Source: Bergeyella porcorum (GTDB lineage Bacteria > Bacteroidota > Bacteroidia > Flavobacteriales > Weeksellaceae). From it: a DNA stretch of 64,000 nucleotides. Made by a program: the position numbers and the translations under genes. Every line of letters starts with the position of its first letter. Position 1 is the stretch's first letter. The notes below the pieces were generated by a model, which searched no databases, was not told where the DNA came from, and saw only the letters and a program-made list of their open reading frames with translations. Location: NCBI RefSeq assembly GCF_042427575.1, contig NZ_JBHMFD010000007.1, positions 248,001 through 312,000 of the forward strand. Direction: 5' to 3'. This document shows, piece after piece, positions 1 to 8,847 of this stretch.

Positions 1-38
1 AATCTTATAAAAAATAAATCACCTCACAAAATCTACCT

Positions 39-416
39 ATGAAACTATTAGAAACAAGAGAAGATATTGAAATTCTGGTAAATACATTCTATGATAAAAT
101 CAAGAAAGATGAAGTCATAGGATTTTTCTTCAACGATATTGCAAAAGTAAATTGGAACGAGCATTTGCCTAAGATGTATCAGTTTTGGGAAACACTCTTG
201 TTCGGGCAAGTTTCCTACAAAGGCAATCCTATGGCGGCTCACTTTCCCATTAATGAAATCAAAGCAATGGAAAAACACCATTTTGACCACTGGCTGAAAG
301 TTTGGACAGCAACCGTGGAAGAGTTGTTCACAGGTACCAAAGCCGAAATGGCAATCTACAAAGCAAAAAACATATCCCAATTGATGGCATATAAAATGGA
401 AATGGCAAGACGATAA
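39..416 (+). CDS. Group III truncated haemoglobin
   Basis: A 125-residue globin of the truncated (2-over-2) group III type. It should bind haem and handle O2, NO or peroxide in the cytoplasm; the physiological ligand cannot be read from sequence. The length fits the family. Tyr18, in the helix-B segment TFYDKIKKDE, is the expected ligand-stabilising B10 tyrosine. His81, in the HHFDHW segment, is the expected proximal haem ligand, preceded by the usual HFPINE stretch. It starts at the first ATG and stands alone, convergent with the antiporter gene. The family is clear; the function is inferred. Confidence 0.9.
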   Translation: MKLLETREDIEILVNTFYDKIKKDEVIGFFFNDIAKVNWNEHLPKMYQFWETLLFGQVSYKGNPMAAHFPINEIKAMEKHHFDHWLKVWTATVEELFTGTKAEMAIYKAKNISQLMAYKMEMARR

Positions 417-449
417 ATCTTGCCATTTTTTTTTACTAAATTCAAAAAT

Positions 450-1523
450 CTAAGGAAATACTACTGTAAAGATATACGCCGCGAGATTAACCAATAGAAC
501 CGCCCCATACAAAACATTGGTTTTTCCTCTGCTCAAAGAAATAACGACAGTAAAAACCGATAGTGCCAGAAGGATAATAGACTTATGGTCTATCCCCAAA
601 GTAAATGGAATGTCAAACATTATACAAACGGCAGAGATGGCAGGGATTGTAAGCCCTATACTCGCCAATGCAGAGCCCAATGCCAAGTTCACCGAAGACT
701 GAATCTGATTATTCCTCGCTGCTCTTACAGCTGCCAGCCCCTCTGGTAATAATACTACTGATGCAATAATTACGCCTACCAAAGCTTTAGGAGCTCCCAT
801 TGCCTTCACAAAACCTTCTATCACAGGCGATAGTCCTTTTGCCATAAAAATCACCACCGCAAGACATACGATGAGCATCACCAAACTGACTATTGTAGCA
901 ATAAGGGAAGGTTTCTCATCGTGTTCCTCATTACCATCTCTATCATCTACAAAGTAGTTTCTATGCCTTACCGTTTGTACCATCAGAAAAGTACTGTAAA
1001 TAATCAAGCAAGCGATAGAAACAAAAGCCAATTGACTATTCGTATAAAAAGGTCCTGCCACAGAAGAGGTATAATTGGGCAATACAAGTGTGAGTACTAA
1101 AATTGCAACTAAACTTACCAAATAGGTTGTAGCAGAACTTCGGGCAAAGAATTGCTCACGATAACGCACTCCTCCCACTAAAATACAGATGCCTAAAATT
1201 CCGTTGAGAATCAGCATCACCGCTGCAAATACTGTATCTCTCGCGTAGGTAAGAGCTCCTTCGCTCCCAGAAAGCATAAAGGAAATAATGAGCCCTACCT
1301 CTAAAATGGTAATACAAATAGCCAAGATAATGGTGCCATAAGGCTCACCCACCTTATGTGCCACCACTTCGGCGTGATGCACTGCTGCCAAAACACTCCC
1401 GAAAAGCAATATCGCTCCCGCAACATTGGGAGCAACGCCATCATCCAAAAAACCGCCTAAATAAAAAATACTGGCAATCATGGGCAGTATAATCGTCCAA
1501 TGTAATAGAAATTTCAGTTTCAT
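450..1523 (-). CDS. chaA: Ca2+/H+ antiporter, ChaA type
   Basis: A 357-residue inner-membrane cation/proton exchanger with about eleven hydrophobic segments. It is built of two inverted repeats, each carrying an acidic alpha-repeat. The first is GEPYGT near residues 59-64, followed by a Glu-containing helix. The second is LPEGLAAVRAARNNQ in the C-terminal half, followed by NLALGSALASIG. A charged hydrophilic loop, DDRDGNEEHDEK, separates the halves, as in ChaA and YfbK-like CaCA exchangers. It probably exports Ca2+ or Na+/K+ in exchange for protons. It is a single gene and its 3' end faces the haemoglobin gene. Confidence 0.88.
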   Translation of the reverse strand: MKLKFLLHWTIILPMIASIFYLGGFLDDGVAPNVAGAILLFGSVLAAVHHAEVVAHKVGEPYGTIILAICITILEVGLIISFMLSGSEGALTYARDTVFAAVMLILNGILGICILVGGVRYREQFFARSSATTYLVSLVAILVLTLVLPNYTSSVAGPFYTNSQLAFVSIACLIIYSTFLMVQTVRHRNYFVDDRDGNEEHDEKPSLIATIVSLVMLIVCLAVVIFMAKGLSPVIEGFVKAMGAPKALVGVIIASVVLLPEGLAAVRAARNNQIQSSVNLALGSALASIGLTIPAISAVCIMFDIPFTLGIDHKSIILLALSVFTVVISLSRGKTNVLYGAVLLVNLAAYIFTVVFP

Positions 1524-1600
1524 ATCTTTTGTATAAGTGTTTCGCCCAAAATACGAAAAAAAATCATTAAATCCAAAATCGGTATTTTGTAATTTAATCT

Positions 1601-2278
1601 ATGCTAAATATTCTTACTTTTGCAAAAAATATACTTTTGATAAGATTAGTAGAAAATAATGACTGGGTTGTATTTGTCCTATTAGGGGCGATATTGGTGT
1701 TTATCATTGTATTGCAATATTTGCAACGGGAGTCTGGTGTGAAGGATTTTTTTCTACAACCTTTTGTGGATTCTGGCAATATTTTTCCATCTTGGCTATT
1801 GATTTCTTTGGTGCATATTACGCTGCTATCTTCTTTAACGGCTAAGTTCATTCCTATTTTGCCGAAAAAAATTGCACAACTGAACCTTTTGGGTTATTCT
1901 TTAAACAATTTTGGTTTTGCCCTTCTTTGTTTTTGTGCATTTTATTTCATTAAATTTATTTTTACCTTTCTATTTTATTCCTCCATTGGACAAGATAAAA
2001 AATGGGGGAAATTGTATTTTGTAAGCTCTAAGTTCTATTTTGGGGCATCAATAGTTCTGATAGTTGCTAACTATATGGCGTACTTTATCCCTACAGATAA
2101 TCTTATGCTTTTTCAGATTTGCCTAGTGTTATTCGGTGTTGCGGCGGTGTTCAAAATCTTCTATTTTTTCTTCAATAGGAATTCTGTTTTGCCCAATGAG
2201 TGGTATTATAAATTTTTGTATATTTGCACGCTGCAATTTGCACCGCTTTTAGCACTGTGGAAATTGCTATTTCCTTAA
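1601..2278 (+). CDS. DUF4271 membrane protein
   Basis: A 225-residue integral membrane protein with about six hydrophobic helices and no soluble domain. Its sequence style and its position directly upstream of uroporphyrinogen-III synthase match the DUF4271 family found next to hemD across Bacteroidota. Function is unknown. Only 11 bases separate its stop from the hemD start, so the two are probably cotranscribed. The TAnnTTTG-like sequence near 1585 is only a weak promoter candidate. Confidence 0.75.
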   Translation: MLNILTFAKNILLIRLVENNDWVVFVLLGAILVFIIVLQYLQRESGVKDFFLQPFVDSGNIFPSWLLISLVHITLLSSLTAKFIPILPKKIAQLNLLGYSLNNFGFALLCFCAFYFIKFIFTFLFYSSIGQDKKWGKLYFVSSKFYFGASIVLIVANYMAYFIPTDNLMLFQICLVLFGVAAVFKIFYFFFNRNSVLPNEWYYKFLYICTLQFAPLLALWKLLFP

Positions 2279-2289
2279 AAATAAAATCG

Positions 2290-3030
2290 ATGGCAAAAAT
2301 AAAATCTATCCTCGTTTCTCAACCAAATCCACCAGAATCTTCACCATATTTGGAAATTGCAAGAAAGGAAAAAATTAAAATAGATTTCCGCCCATTTATC
2401 CATGTGGAAGGTGTAGATGCTAAGGATTTGAGAACCCAAAAAATTGATTTGTCACAATATACAGGGGTCATTTTCACAAGTAAAAATGCGATAGACCATT
2501 ATTTCAGATTGGCAGAGGAAATGCGTTTTGCTGTTCCAGACTCTATGAGATATGTTTGCCAGTCTGAAGCGATTGCCAATTATCTTCAAAAACACATTGT
2601 TTATAGAAAAAGAAAAATCAGTTTTGGAGAAAAGACATTTGCAGACTTATTGCCTATTTTCAAGAAATTTCCAGATGAGAAATACCTGCTTCCTGCATCA
2701 GATGTGATGAATTCTGATATCCCAGCGGTGCTAGACAAAGCAGGAATCGACTGGACAAGAGCCATTATGTACCGAACGGTTTGCTCTGACCTATCTGATA
2801 TTTCTATCAAAGATTATGATATGCTGGTGTTCTTCAGCCCACAAGGGATTAAGTCTCTACACGAAAACTTCAAAGACTTTGAACAAGGCGATACCAAAGT
2901 AGCGGTCTTTGGAGCAACAACCCAGAATGCTGCCGAAGAATCTGGTCTTACCGTAAACTTGATGGCACCTACTAAGGAAAACCCATCTATGACGATGGCA
3001 ATAGAAAAATTCATTAAAAACGAAAAATAA
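2290..3030 (+). CDS. hemD: Uroporphyrinogen-III synthase
   Basis: A 246-residue HemD-family protein that would cyclise hydroxymethylbilane to uroporphyrinogen III in tetrapyrrole synthesis. It has the two-lobed alternating alpha/beta pattern of the family. Recognisable segments are VIFTSKNAIDHYF near residue 60, LLPASDV in the middle and MLVFFSPQGIKSL in the second lobe. The start at 2290 (MAKIKSILVSQP) is preferred. The upstream in-frame start at 2224 would give an atypical N-terminus and overlap DUF4271 by 55 bases. No other haem genes lie nearby. HemD sequences diverge strongly, so the call rests on fold pattern and on its DUF4271 neighbour. Confidence 0.85.
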   Translation: MAKIKSILVSQPNPPESSPYLEIARKEKIKIDFRPFIHVEGVDAKDLRTQKIDLSQYTGVIFTSKNAIDHYFRLAEEMRFAVPDSMRYVCQSEAIANYLQKHIVYRKRKISFGEKTFADLLPIFKKFPDEKYLLPASDVMNSDIPAVLDKAGIDWTRAIMYRTVCSDLSDISIKDYDMLVFFSPQGIKSLHENFKDFEQGDTKVAVFGATTQNAAEESGLTVNLMAPTKENPSMTMAIEKFIKNEK

Positions 3031-3110
3031 TTGATTTTGAATCTTATCACTAACCGTCTTTTCCTTTACCCATTGGATGAGATGGTTTTTTGTTTTATTT
3101 AAATACAAAA

Positions 3111-5186
3111 ATGATGCAAGCACCTCAAGCTAAAAAAATACATAAAGTCTTAGAAAAACACGGCGACCTCCGTACAGATGATTATTTCTGGATGAACGAA
3201 AGAGAAAACCCTGAGGTTATTCAGTATCTGGAAGAGGAAAATGCCTACTGTGATTTTATGATGAAGGATACCGAGGATTTTCAAAATCACCTCTACGAGG
3301 AAATGAAGTCTCGATACAAAAAAGATGACGCTTCCTTGCCTTACTTTTTCAATGAATATTGGTACATCATCCGATACGAAAAAGGGAAAGAATATCCTAT
3401 TTTCTGTAGAAAACATCAGACTTTGGAACACACGGAGGAAATCCTCTTTGATGTCAATCGGTTAGCCGATGGTTTTGCTTTCTTTGAAGTAGGAAGTGTA
3501 GCGGTAAGCCCTAATAATGAACTTGCCACCTATTCTTCAGACAATGTGGGCAGAAGAATCTATACCATCCAGATTAAGAACCTAAAAACAGGTGAAATCC
3601 TAAGTGACACCATTCCTAACACCACGGGGAAAGCCGTCTGGGCGAATGATAACGAACATTTTTTCTACATCAGAAAAGATAAGAACCTCCGTGCCTATCA
3701 GGTGTATCGCCATAAGGTAGGCACCTCCGCAGAAGAAGATGTTTTGGTCTTTCACGAGGAAGATGACACTTTTGATGTTAATGTTTACAAAACCAAATCT
3801 TTAGATTATATTTTCATTGCTAGTTCTAGTACAATTTCAGATGAACATCGGTTTATTCCCGCCAATGATGTCTTTGCGAAGTGGCAAATCATCCATCCTA
3901 GAACCGAAGATTTGGAATACGCTGTAGAACATTATGAAGACGAATTCTACATCATAACTAATGCCAATGAGGCTACCAATTTTAAACTTGTAAAAACCAA
4001 AGTTAATCAATGTGGCATAGAGCACTGGGAAGACCTTATCCCACACCGTGAAGCGGTGCTATTGGAAGGGTTTGAAATTTTTAAAAATCACTTGGTTTTA
4101 GAAGAAAGGCAAGAGGGCTTATTGCAACTGAAAATCATCAATACTAAAAATGGCGAGAGTCATTATTTACCATTTTCAGACCCTACTTATACGGCTTATA
4201 TCGGCTTAAATTTAGAATTTGACACCCCATTGTTACGCTACGGTTATACATCACTCACCAAGCCTAGTTCTACTTTGGAATACAATATGGAAACCAAAAC
4301 TTCCACATTACTGAAACAGCAAGAGGTTTTAGGAGGTAAGTTTTTAGCTTTCAATTATATTTCTGAACGCATCTGGGCACCCACCCGAGATGGCAAAGCT
4401 GTACCCATTTCTTTGGTCTATCATAAAGATACCCCGAAGTCTAAAGATACACCACTATTGCTCTACGGCTATGGCAGCTATGGACATACGATAGATGCTA
4501 GTTTTTCCAATGTCAGGCTATCATTATTAGACCGTGGTTTCATCTATGCTATTGCCCATATCCGCGGTGGAGAGTATCTGGGTAGAGAATGGTATGAAGA
4601 AGGGAAAATGCTTCAAAAGAAAAATACATTTTATGATTTTATAGATGCCGCCCAATTCCTCGTAAAGGAGCAATACACTTCTTCCCAACACCTTTATGCT
4701 ATGGGAGGTAGCGCAGGAGGACTGCTGATGGGTGCCGTTATCAATATAGAACCAGCGTTGTTCAATGGAATTATTGCCCAAGTTCCTTTTGTGGATGTGG
4801 TTACCACTATGCTAGACGAGTCCATTCCCCTCACCACAGGCGAGTATGATGAATGGGGCAATCCCAACGATAAGGTGTATTATGACTATATGAAATCTTA
4901 CTCACCTTATGATAATGTGAAGATGCAAGCGTATCCTAATATTCTAATCACTACAGGCTTCCACGATTCCCAAGTGCAGTATTGGGAGCCTGCTAAATGG
5001 ACAGCCAAGCTAAGAGCTTTGAAAACCAACAACAACCTGCTTCTTTTCAAAACCGATATGAGTTCGGGACACGGCGGTGCTAGTGGTAGATTTGAAGCTT
5101 TGAAAGAAGATGCTTTAGAATATGCTTTTTTGCTAAAATGCGAAAATGCCATCGAAAAAGATAGTATCGGAAAAAATTTGGTTTAA
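3111..5186 (+). CDS. ptrB: Oligopeptidase B (prolyl oligopeptidase family S9A)
   Basis: A 691-residue serine oligopeptidase that cuts short peptides after basic residues. The N-terminal two thirds is the beta-propeller gate, starting with the DDYFWMNERENPEV segment typical of oligopeptidase B. The C-terminal alpha/beta-hydrolase domain carries the nucleophile in GGSAGG, the Asp in TGFHDSQVQYWEPAKW and the His in SSGHGGASGR. ATG ATG at 3111 is the likely start; the upstream TTG at 3090 adds seven unconserved residues. No signal peptide is visible, so a cytoplasmic location is inferred. Confidence 0.92.
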   Translation: MMQAPQAKKIHKVLEKHGDLRTDDYFWMNERENPEVIQYLEEENAYCDFMMKDTEDFQNHLYEEMKSRYKKDDASLPYFFNEYWYIIRYEKGKEYPIFCRKHQTLEHTEEILFDVNRLADGFAFFEVGSVAVSPNNELATYSSDNVGRRIYTIQIKNLKTGEILSDTIPNTTGKAVWANDNEHFFYIRKDKNLRAYQVYRHKVGTSAEEDVLVFHEEDDTFDVNVYKTKSLDYIFIASSSTISDEHRFIPANDVFAKWQIIHPRTEDLEYAVEHYEDEFYIITNANEATNFKLVKTKVNQCGIEHWEDLIPHREAVLLEGFEIFKNHLVLEERQEGLLQLKIINTKNGESHYLPFSDPTYTAYIGLNLEFDTPLLRYGYTSLTKPSSTLEYNMETKTSTLLKQQEVLGGKFLAFNYISERIWAPTRDGKAVPISLVYHKDTPKSKDTPLLLYGYGSYGHTIDASFSNVRLSLLDRGFIYAIAHIRGGEYLGREWYEEGKMLQKKNTFYDFIDAAQFLVKEQYTSSQHLYAMGGSAGGLLMGAVINIEPALFNGIIAQVPFVDVVTTMLDESIPLTTGEYDEWGNPNDKVYYDYMKSYSPYDNVKMQAYPNILITTGFHDSQVQYWEPAKWTAKLRALKTNNNLLLFKTDMSSGHGGASGRFEALKEDALEYAFLLKCENAIEKDSIGKNLV

Positions 5187-5258
5187 TACTTTTTTAGATT
5201 GAAATATTCTTTTATAATGTATTTTAGTCAAAAAAGGAATAATTAACAATTGAAAATA

Positions 5259-5630
5259 ATGACAGAAGCAGAACTTTGGAAAAAGGTAGAACAGTTTTTT
5301 GTAGAACATTTTGATGCAGAACCTAATATTGCCATAGAGACTATTTTGTACCTTATTGGGATACAAGAATTAGGCAGCGGAAAACAACAATACAGCAAAG
5401 ATGATAAGGTCAATCTGATACACATTGCGGTATGTCGATTGCTACAGCCTTTTGGTTTCTACGATTTTTCTCATTACGATGAAGACGGCTACCCGCACTT
5501 TACCGAACGAGAGTCACTCCCCGAGCTAAGACCTAACGAACAAACGCTTTTAATGAAGAAGGCTATCATACAATACTTTATAGATGAAAGTTTATTTGAT
5601 GAAGCAACCTTGCAGATGCTCTGCGATTAG
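5259..5630 (+). CDS. Conserved hypothetical protein, 123 aa
   Basis: A small soluble acidic protein that I do not recognise. It begins MTEAELWKKVEQFFVEHFDAEPN and looks mostly helical, with an N-terminal amphipathic helix, a middle FGFYDFSHYDEDGYPHF segment rich in aromatics and acids, and a helical tail ending in LQMLCD. No signal peptide, membrane segment or metal motif stands out. The ATG at 5259 is preferred to the TTG at 5250. It follows ptrB by 72 bases on the same strand and is convergent with the amidase gene, 12 bases away. Coding potential looks real; function is unknown. Confidence 0.7.
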   Translation: MTEAELWKKVEQFFVEHFDAEPNIAIETILYLIGIQELGSGKQQYSKDDKVNLIHIAVCRLLQPFGFYDFSHYDEDGYPHFTERESLPELRPNEQTLLMKKAIIQYFIDESLFDEATLQMLCD

Positions 5631-5642
5631 AGGGAGGAAGTT

Positions 5643-6395
5643 TTATACTTTCAATGTAAAATCATCGGCATCACTCAAAAATTGGTAATGCGTTCGGAAT
5701 AGAGTAAGCCGTTCCATATCCACTTCCGCTATGACAAAATCATTTTGTTTTTCCGAAATCACCGAACCATCAGCGAAAAAACAATGAGAGCTTTCTGTGT
5801 AATGAAGCCCATTGCCATCTTGCCCTATTCGGTTTAATCCAAACACAGCAGCTTGATTTTCTATTGCCCGTGCTTTGAGGAGATGCTCCCAAGCGGTCAC
5901 TCTTTTATCTGGCCAATTGGCAACATATAACGCTATATCGTAATCATTTCGGTTTCGGGAGAATACGGGAAACCTCAGGTCATAGCATATTTGCAGTAAG
6001 ATGTTTACCCCCAGATACTCTACTACAACTCTTTCATCGCCTTGTTCATAGACCTTATCTTCCCCCGAGAAGGAAAACAAATGTCTTTTATCGTATTGAT
6101 GAAAACTTCCATCGGGTTTTACAAAATACATTCTATTGTAGAACTTTCCATCTTCCATTACCGATGCGCTCCCACATACGGCAGCATTATTCTGCTTAGC
6201 AAAGGACTGCATCCACTGTAAAGTTTCCATATTTCTATCTGCTATCTCGTGAGGTTCCATACAGAATCCCGTAGCAAACATTTCAGGTAAGAGAAATAAA
6301 TCAGCTTTCGTTCCTGATAGTTTTTGTTCTATTTTATTGAAATTAAATACTTTATCTTTCCATTTAATATTGTAATTGAGTCCTAAAATTTTCAT
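5643..6395 (-). CDS. Nitrilase-superfamily amidase (YafV / omega-amidase type)
   Basis: A 250-residue carbon-nitrogen hydrolase. The Glu-Lys-Cys triad is visible as LLPEMFATGF (Glu near 44), KRHLFSF (Lys near 110) and QICYDLRFP (Cys near 144). The short length, the MFATGF and LRFPVFSRN signatures and the lack of extra domains fit the YafV/NIT2 omega-amidase branch. That branch hydrolyses alpha-keto-glutaramate or alpha-ketosuccinamate in methionine-salvage-linked repair. The ATG at 6395 (MKILGLNYNIKWKD) is the homologous start; the longer reading from 6443 uses a TTG. It is a cytoplasmic enzyme transcribed alone. Confidence 0.87.
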   Translation of the reverse strand: MKILGLNYNIKWKDKVFNFNKIEQKLSGTKADLFLLPEMFATGFCMEPHEIADRNMETLQWMQSFAKQNNAAVCGSASVMEDGKFYNRMYFVKPDGSFHQYDKRHLFSFSGEDKVYEQGDERVVVEYLGVNILLQICYDLRFPVFSRNRNDYDIALYVANWPDKRVTAWEHLLKARAIENQAAVFGLNRIGQDGNGLHYTESSHCFFADGSVISEKQNDFVIAEVDMERLTLFRTHYQFLSDADDFTLKV

Positions 6396-6503
6396 TTTGC
6401 CCTCCATTCTTATCAAGTTTATATATCCGTACAAAAATAGCAACTCCTCTGCAATAAAAAATCATTTCTCTTCGTTCCACAATAAATATAAATTATAAAT
6501 CTT

Positions 6504-6944
6504 ATGAAAAAACTCATTCTTGCATTTTCAATGCTATTTGCAATAGGTACTGCATCTGCACAAGCGTGGAACGGTAAAGGCGACCAAAAGGTACAAGTAG
6601 GTCTTAATGGCTGGGGATATGGTACTGGTATTACGGGGTCTTATGACTATGGATTGGGTAAAATAGTATCCGTAGGTGCTGGGGCGAATATTTATTTTGA
6701 TAGTTATAAAGATAACAACAAGGATAATAACTTTTTCGTATTTGGTAGAGTGGGATTCCACTTACAAGAGCCTCTAAACTTACCTTCTCAGTGGGATATC
6801 TATCCAGGGGTTAATTTAGGTCTTTTAGGTAGCGACTTCGGTATCGGAGCTCATTTGGGCGTAAGATATTTCTTTAACAACAAAGTGGGTATCTACGGAG
6901 AATTTGGAAATAATGGTAGCCTTGGGGTTTCATTTAATTTCTAA
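6504..6944 (+). CDS. Small outer-membrane beta-barrel protein
   Basis: A 146-residue exported protein with a clear signal peptide (MKKLILAFSMLFAIGTASAQ, cleavage after SAQ). The mature part has alternating beta strands rich in Gly and Tyr and ends in Phe (LGVSFNF), as expected of an eight-strand outer-membrane barrel. Similar short barrel proteins are common in flavobacteria; I am not sure of the family number. The next gene is separated by a terminator and a strong promoter, so this is a single-gene unit. Function is unknown. Confidence 0.75.
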   Translation: MKKLILAFSMLFAIGTASAQAWNGKGDQKVQVGLNGWGYGTGITGSYDYGLGKIVSVGAGANIYFDSYKDNNKDNNFFVFGRVGFHLQEPLNLPSQWDIYPGVNLGLLGSDFGIGAHLGVRYFFNNKVGIYGEFGNNGSLGVSFNF

Positions 6945-6965
6945 ATCAATTATTTATACAGTTAT

Positions 6966-6991
6966 AAAGACTCTCTATTTCGAGAGTCTTT
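6966..6991 (+). terminator. Rho-independent terminator
   Basis: A perfect 10-bp stem (AAAGACTCTC / GAGAGTCTTT) with a 6-base loop, followed by a T-rich run. It sits 22 bases after the barrel-protein stop and just before the rseP promoter. Confidence 0.85.
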
Positions 6992-6995
6992 TTCT

Positions 6996-7027
6996 TTTGG
7001 CATACTTTTGATTAATTAGTACATTTG
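6996..7027 (+). promoter_or_regulatory. Flavobacterial promoter of rseP
   Basis: TTTG at 6996-6999 and TACATTTG at 7020-7027 are separated by 20 bases. This matches the Bacteroidota sigma-ABfr consensus TTTG-N19/20-TAnnTTTG. The rseP ATG follows 34 bases downstream. Confidence 0.75.
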
Positions 7028-7061
7028 CAAAACTTTTTATTTAAAAATCAAAATTTTATTA

Positions 7062-8543
7062 ATGGAACTTTCACTTAAGATTTTTCAATTCATACTCAGT
7101 ATTTCAATCTTAGTTTTCCTGCACGAGCTGGGACACTTCTTACCAGCCAAATGGTTCAAAACCCGTGCGGAGAAATTTTTCCTTTTCTTCGACCCTTGGT
7201 TTTCTCTCTTTTCGATGAAAAAAATCAATGGAAAATGGCGATTCAAATTCTTTTCTAAAAACTTGCCCGATACTCAAGTAATAGAAAAAGATGGCAAAAA
7301 AATAGAAATCCCAATAGATACAGATACCCTACCAGAAGGCGACTGGAGAAAATACCCTGAAAACACCAAATGGGGTATCGGGTGGTTGCCAATGGGAGGC
7401 TATGTAAAGATAGCAGGAATGGTAGATGAGAGTATGGATACCGAACAATTGAAAAAACCTGCACAGCCGTGGGAATTCCGTAGCAAACCCGCTTGGCAAA
7501 GACTGATTATTATGCTAGGAGGGGTTACGGTAAATTTCTTTTTGGCTTGGTTTATTTACTCTTGCTTATCGTTTTTCAATGGAGAAAAAACCTTTGATGC
7601 TACAAAAGGGGATATTGCCATCAGCTACGGTGAGCCTGCTAAAAAAATGGGCTTTAAAGACGGGGATAAAATATTAAAAGTAGATGGAAAAGTGCAGAAT
7701 GATATGGACAAACTCGCTCTAGATGTACTTCTAAGTGATAATGTTACCGTCTTGAGAAATGGCTCAGAAGTTACCTTCCCTACCAGCGACGAAGGGAAAG
7801 CAATGGTTTTCCAAGAGAGAACCGTGAAAAGCTTCCTCACCCCTAGAATTAAGCCTGTAGTGGATACCATAGTAACCCCTTCCACGGTGGAGGCAGGTCT
7901 CAAATCTGGTGATGAAATCCTTTCTATTGGTGGGAAAAAGATAGCGTTTTATGATGAGGTGCCTACAGCTTTAATCCCTTTCGCTGGGAAAAAAGTAACA
8001 ATGGAAGTTAGTAGAAATCAGCAAATCATACCGCTTAGCATTCCTGTTTCAGCAGAAGGCAAAATAGGAATCAGCTCTTATAAGCAGTACGAAAAATTTA
8101 TTTCAGAAAAATCTTTCACCTTTCCACAAGCCTTTAGCAGAGGATTAACCCGCTCTATTGAAGCATTAACCTATCAGATTAAACAATTCAAATTGGTATT
8201 CAATAGAAAAGTGCAAGGCTACAAGAAAGTGTCTGGCCCTATCGGCATTATCAACCAAATGTCTATCGCTAAGGATAAAGAGGGAGCCCTATCCATAGAC
8301 TGGACTTATTTCTGGACATTCACCGCAATGTTCTCCGTTTGGTTAGCCTTCTTAAATCTTTTACCAATTCCAGGATTAGATGGAGGACACGTGATGTTTA
8401 CCCTTTGGGAAGTCATTACAGGGAAGCCAGTCCCTCAAAAAGTGCTTGAAAATGCCCAGATGATCGGGGTGATTTTCCTTCTTAGCTTGATGGTGCTTAT
8501 CTTTGGAAACGACATTATAAAGGCTATTACAGGGAATTTGTAA
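7062..8543 (+). CDS. rseP: Site-2 zinc metalloprotease RseP
   Basis: A 493-residue intramembrane protease that cleaves anti-sigma factors or remnant signal peptides in the cytoplasmic membrane. Zinc ligands are HELGH at residues 21-25 in the first membrane helix and the Asp of LPIPGLDGGH near residue 440. Between them lie a long charged insert after helix 1, a GGVTVNFFLAW second membrane segment and two PDZ-like repeats. Those repeats carry GDKILKVDGKVQ and GDEILSIGGKKI. The 493-residue length is slightly above the E. coli enzyme because of the charged insert at residues 45-110. It has its own promoter, and the tRNA-Asn gene follows. Confidence 0.95.
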   Translation: MELSLKIFQFILSISILVFLHELGHFLPAKWFKTRAEKFFLFFDPWFSLFSMKKINGKWRFKFFSKNLPDTQVIEKDGKKIEIPIDTDTLPEGDWRKYPENTKWGIGWLPMGGYVKIAGMVDESMDTEQLKKPAQPWEFRSKPAWQRLIIMLGGVTVNFFLAWFIYSCLSFFNGEKTFDATKGDIAISYGEPAKKMGFKDGDKILKVDGKVQNDMDKLALDVLLSDNVTVLRNGSEVTFPTSDEGKAMVFQERTVKSFLTPRIKPVVDTIVTPSTVEAGLKSGDEILSIGGKKIAFYDEVPTALIPFAGKKVTMEVSRNQQIIPLSIPVSAEGKIGISSYKQYEKFISEKSFTFPQAFSRGLTRSIEALTYQIKQFKLVFNRKVQGYKKVSGPIGIINQMSIAKDKEGALSIDWTYFWTFTAMFSVWLAFLNLLPIPGLDGGHVMFTLWEVITGKPVPQKVLENAQMIGVIFLLSLMVLIFGNDIIKAITGNL

Positions 8544-8570
8544 AAAAAATAAAAAATATTTTCACAAAAA

Positions 8571-8602
8571 TTTGCACAGTAAAAATATTCGTCCTATATT
8601 TG
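8571..8602 (+). promoter_or_regulatory. Promoter of tRNA-Asn
   Basis: TTTG at 8571-8574 and TATATTTG at 8595-8602 are separated by 20 bases. This is a near-perfect flavobacterial promoter, ending 22 bases before the mature tRNA 5' end. Confidence 0.85.
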
Positions 8603-8624
8603 CACTCGTAAAACAAAAGGACAT

Positions 8625-8698
8625 TCCTCCTTAGCTCAGTTGGTTAGAGCATCTGACTGTTAATCAGAGGGTCGCTGGTTCGAGCCCAGCAGGAGGAG
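8625..8698 (+). tRNA. tRNA-Asn (GTT)
   Basis: A 74-base cloverleaf. The 7-bp acceptor stem TCCTCCT pairs with AGGAGGA, the discriminator base is G at 8698, and the anticodon stem TCTGA pairs with TCAGA. The anticodon loop CTGTTAA carries anticodon GTT at 8659-8661. The T arm contains the canonical GGTTCGAGCC core. The 3' CCA is not encoded. Transcription is monocistronic between the promoter at 8571 and the terminator at 8701. Confidence 0.97.
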
Positions 8699-8700
8699 CA

Positions 8701-8730
8701 AAAGACTTACAGTGATGTAAGTCTTTTTTT
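8701..8730 (+). terminator. Terminator of tRNA-Asn
   Basis: A perfect 10-bp stem AAAGACTTAC / GTAAGTCTTT with a 6-base loop, continuing into a run of T. Confidence 0.92.
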
Positions 8731-8801
8731 ATATCATTTCTTCTTGTATTTCTTCTGAAATCTTCATTTTTGGCACAATCTCTGATTTTACACAAAATTC
8801 T

Positions 8802-8809
8802 TATATTTG
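8802..8809 (+). promoter_or_regulatory. -7 box upstream of the MlaD-like gene
   Basis: TATATTTG matches the TAnnTTTG -7 consensus and lies 38 bases before the GTG start. The upstream TTTG box is not well preserved at the right spacing, so confidence is moderate. Confidence 0.55.
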
Positions 8810-8847
8810 TCGATTAAAATAATATTATATACTAAACTAAAATCAAA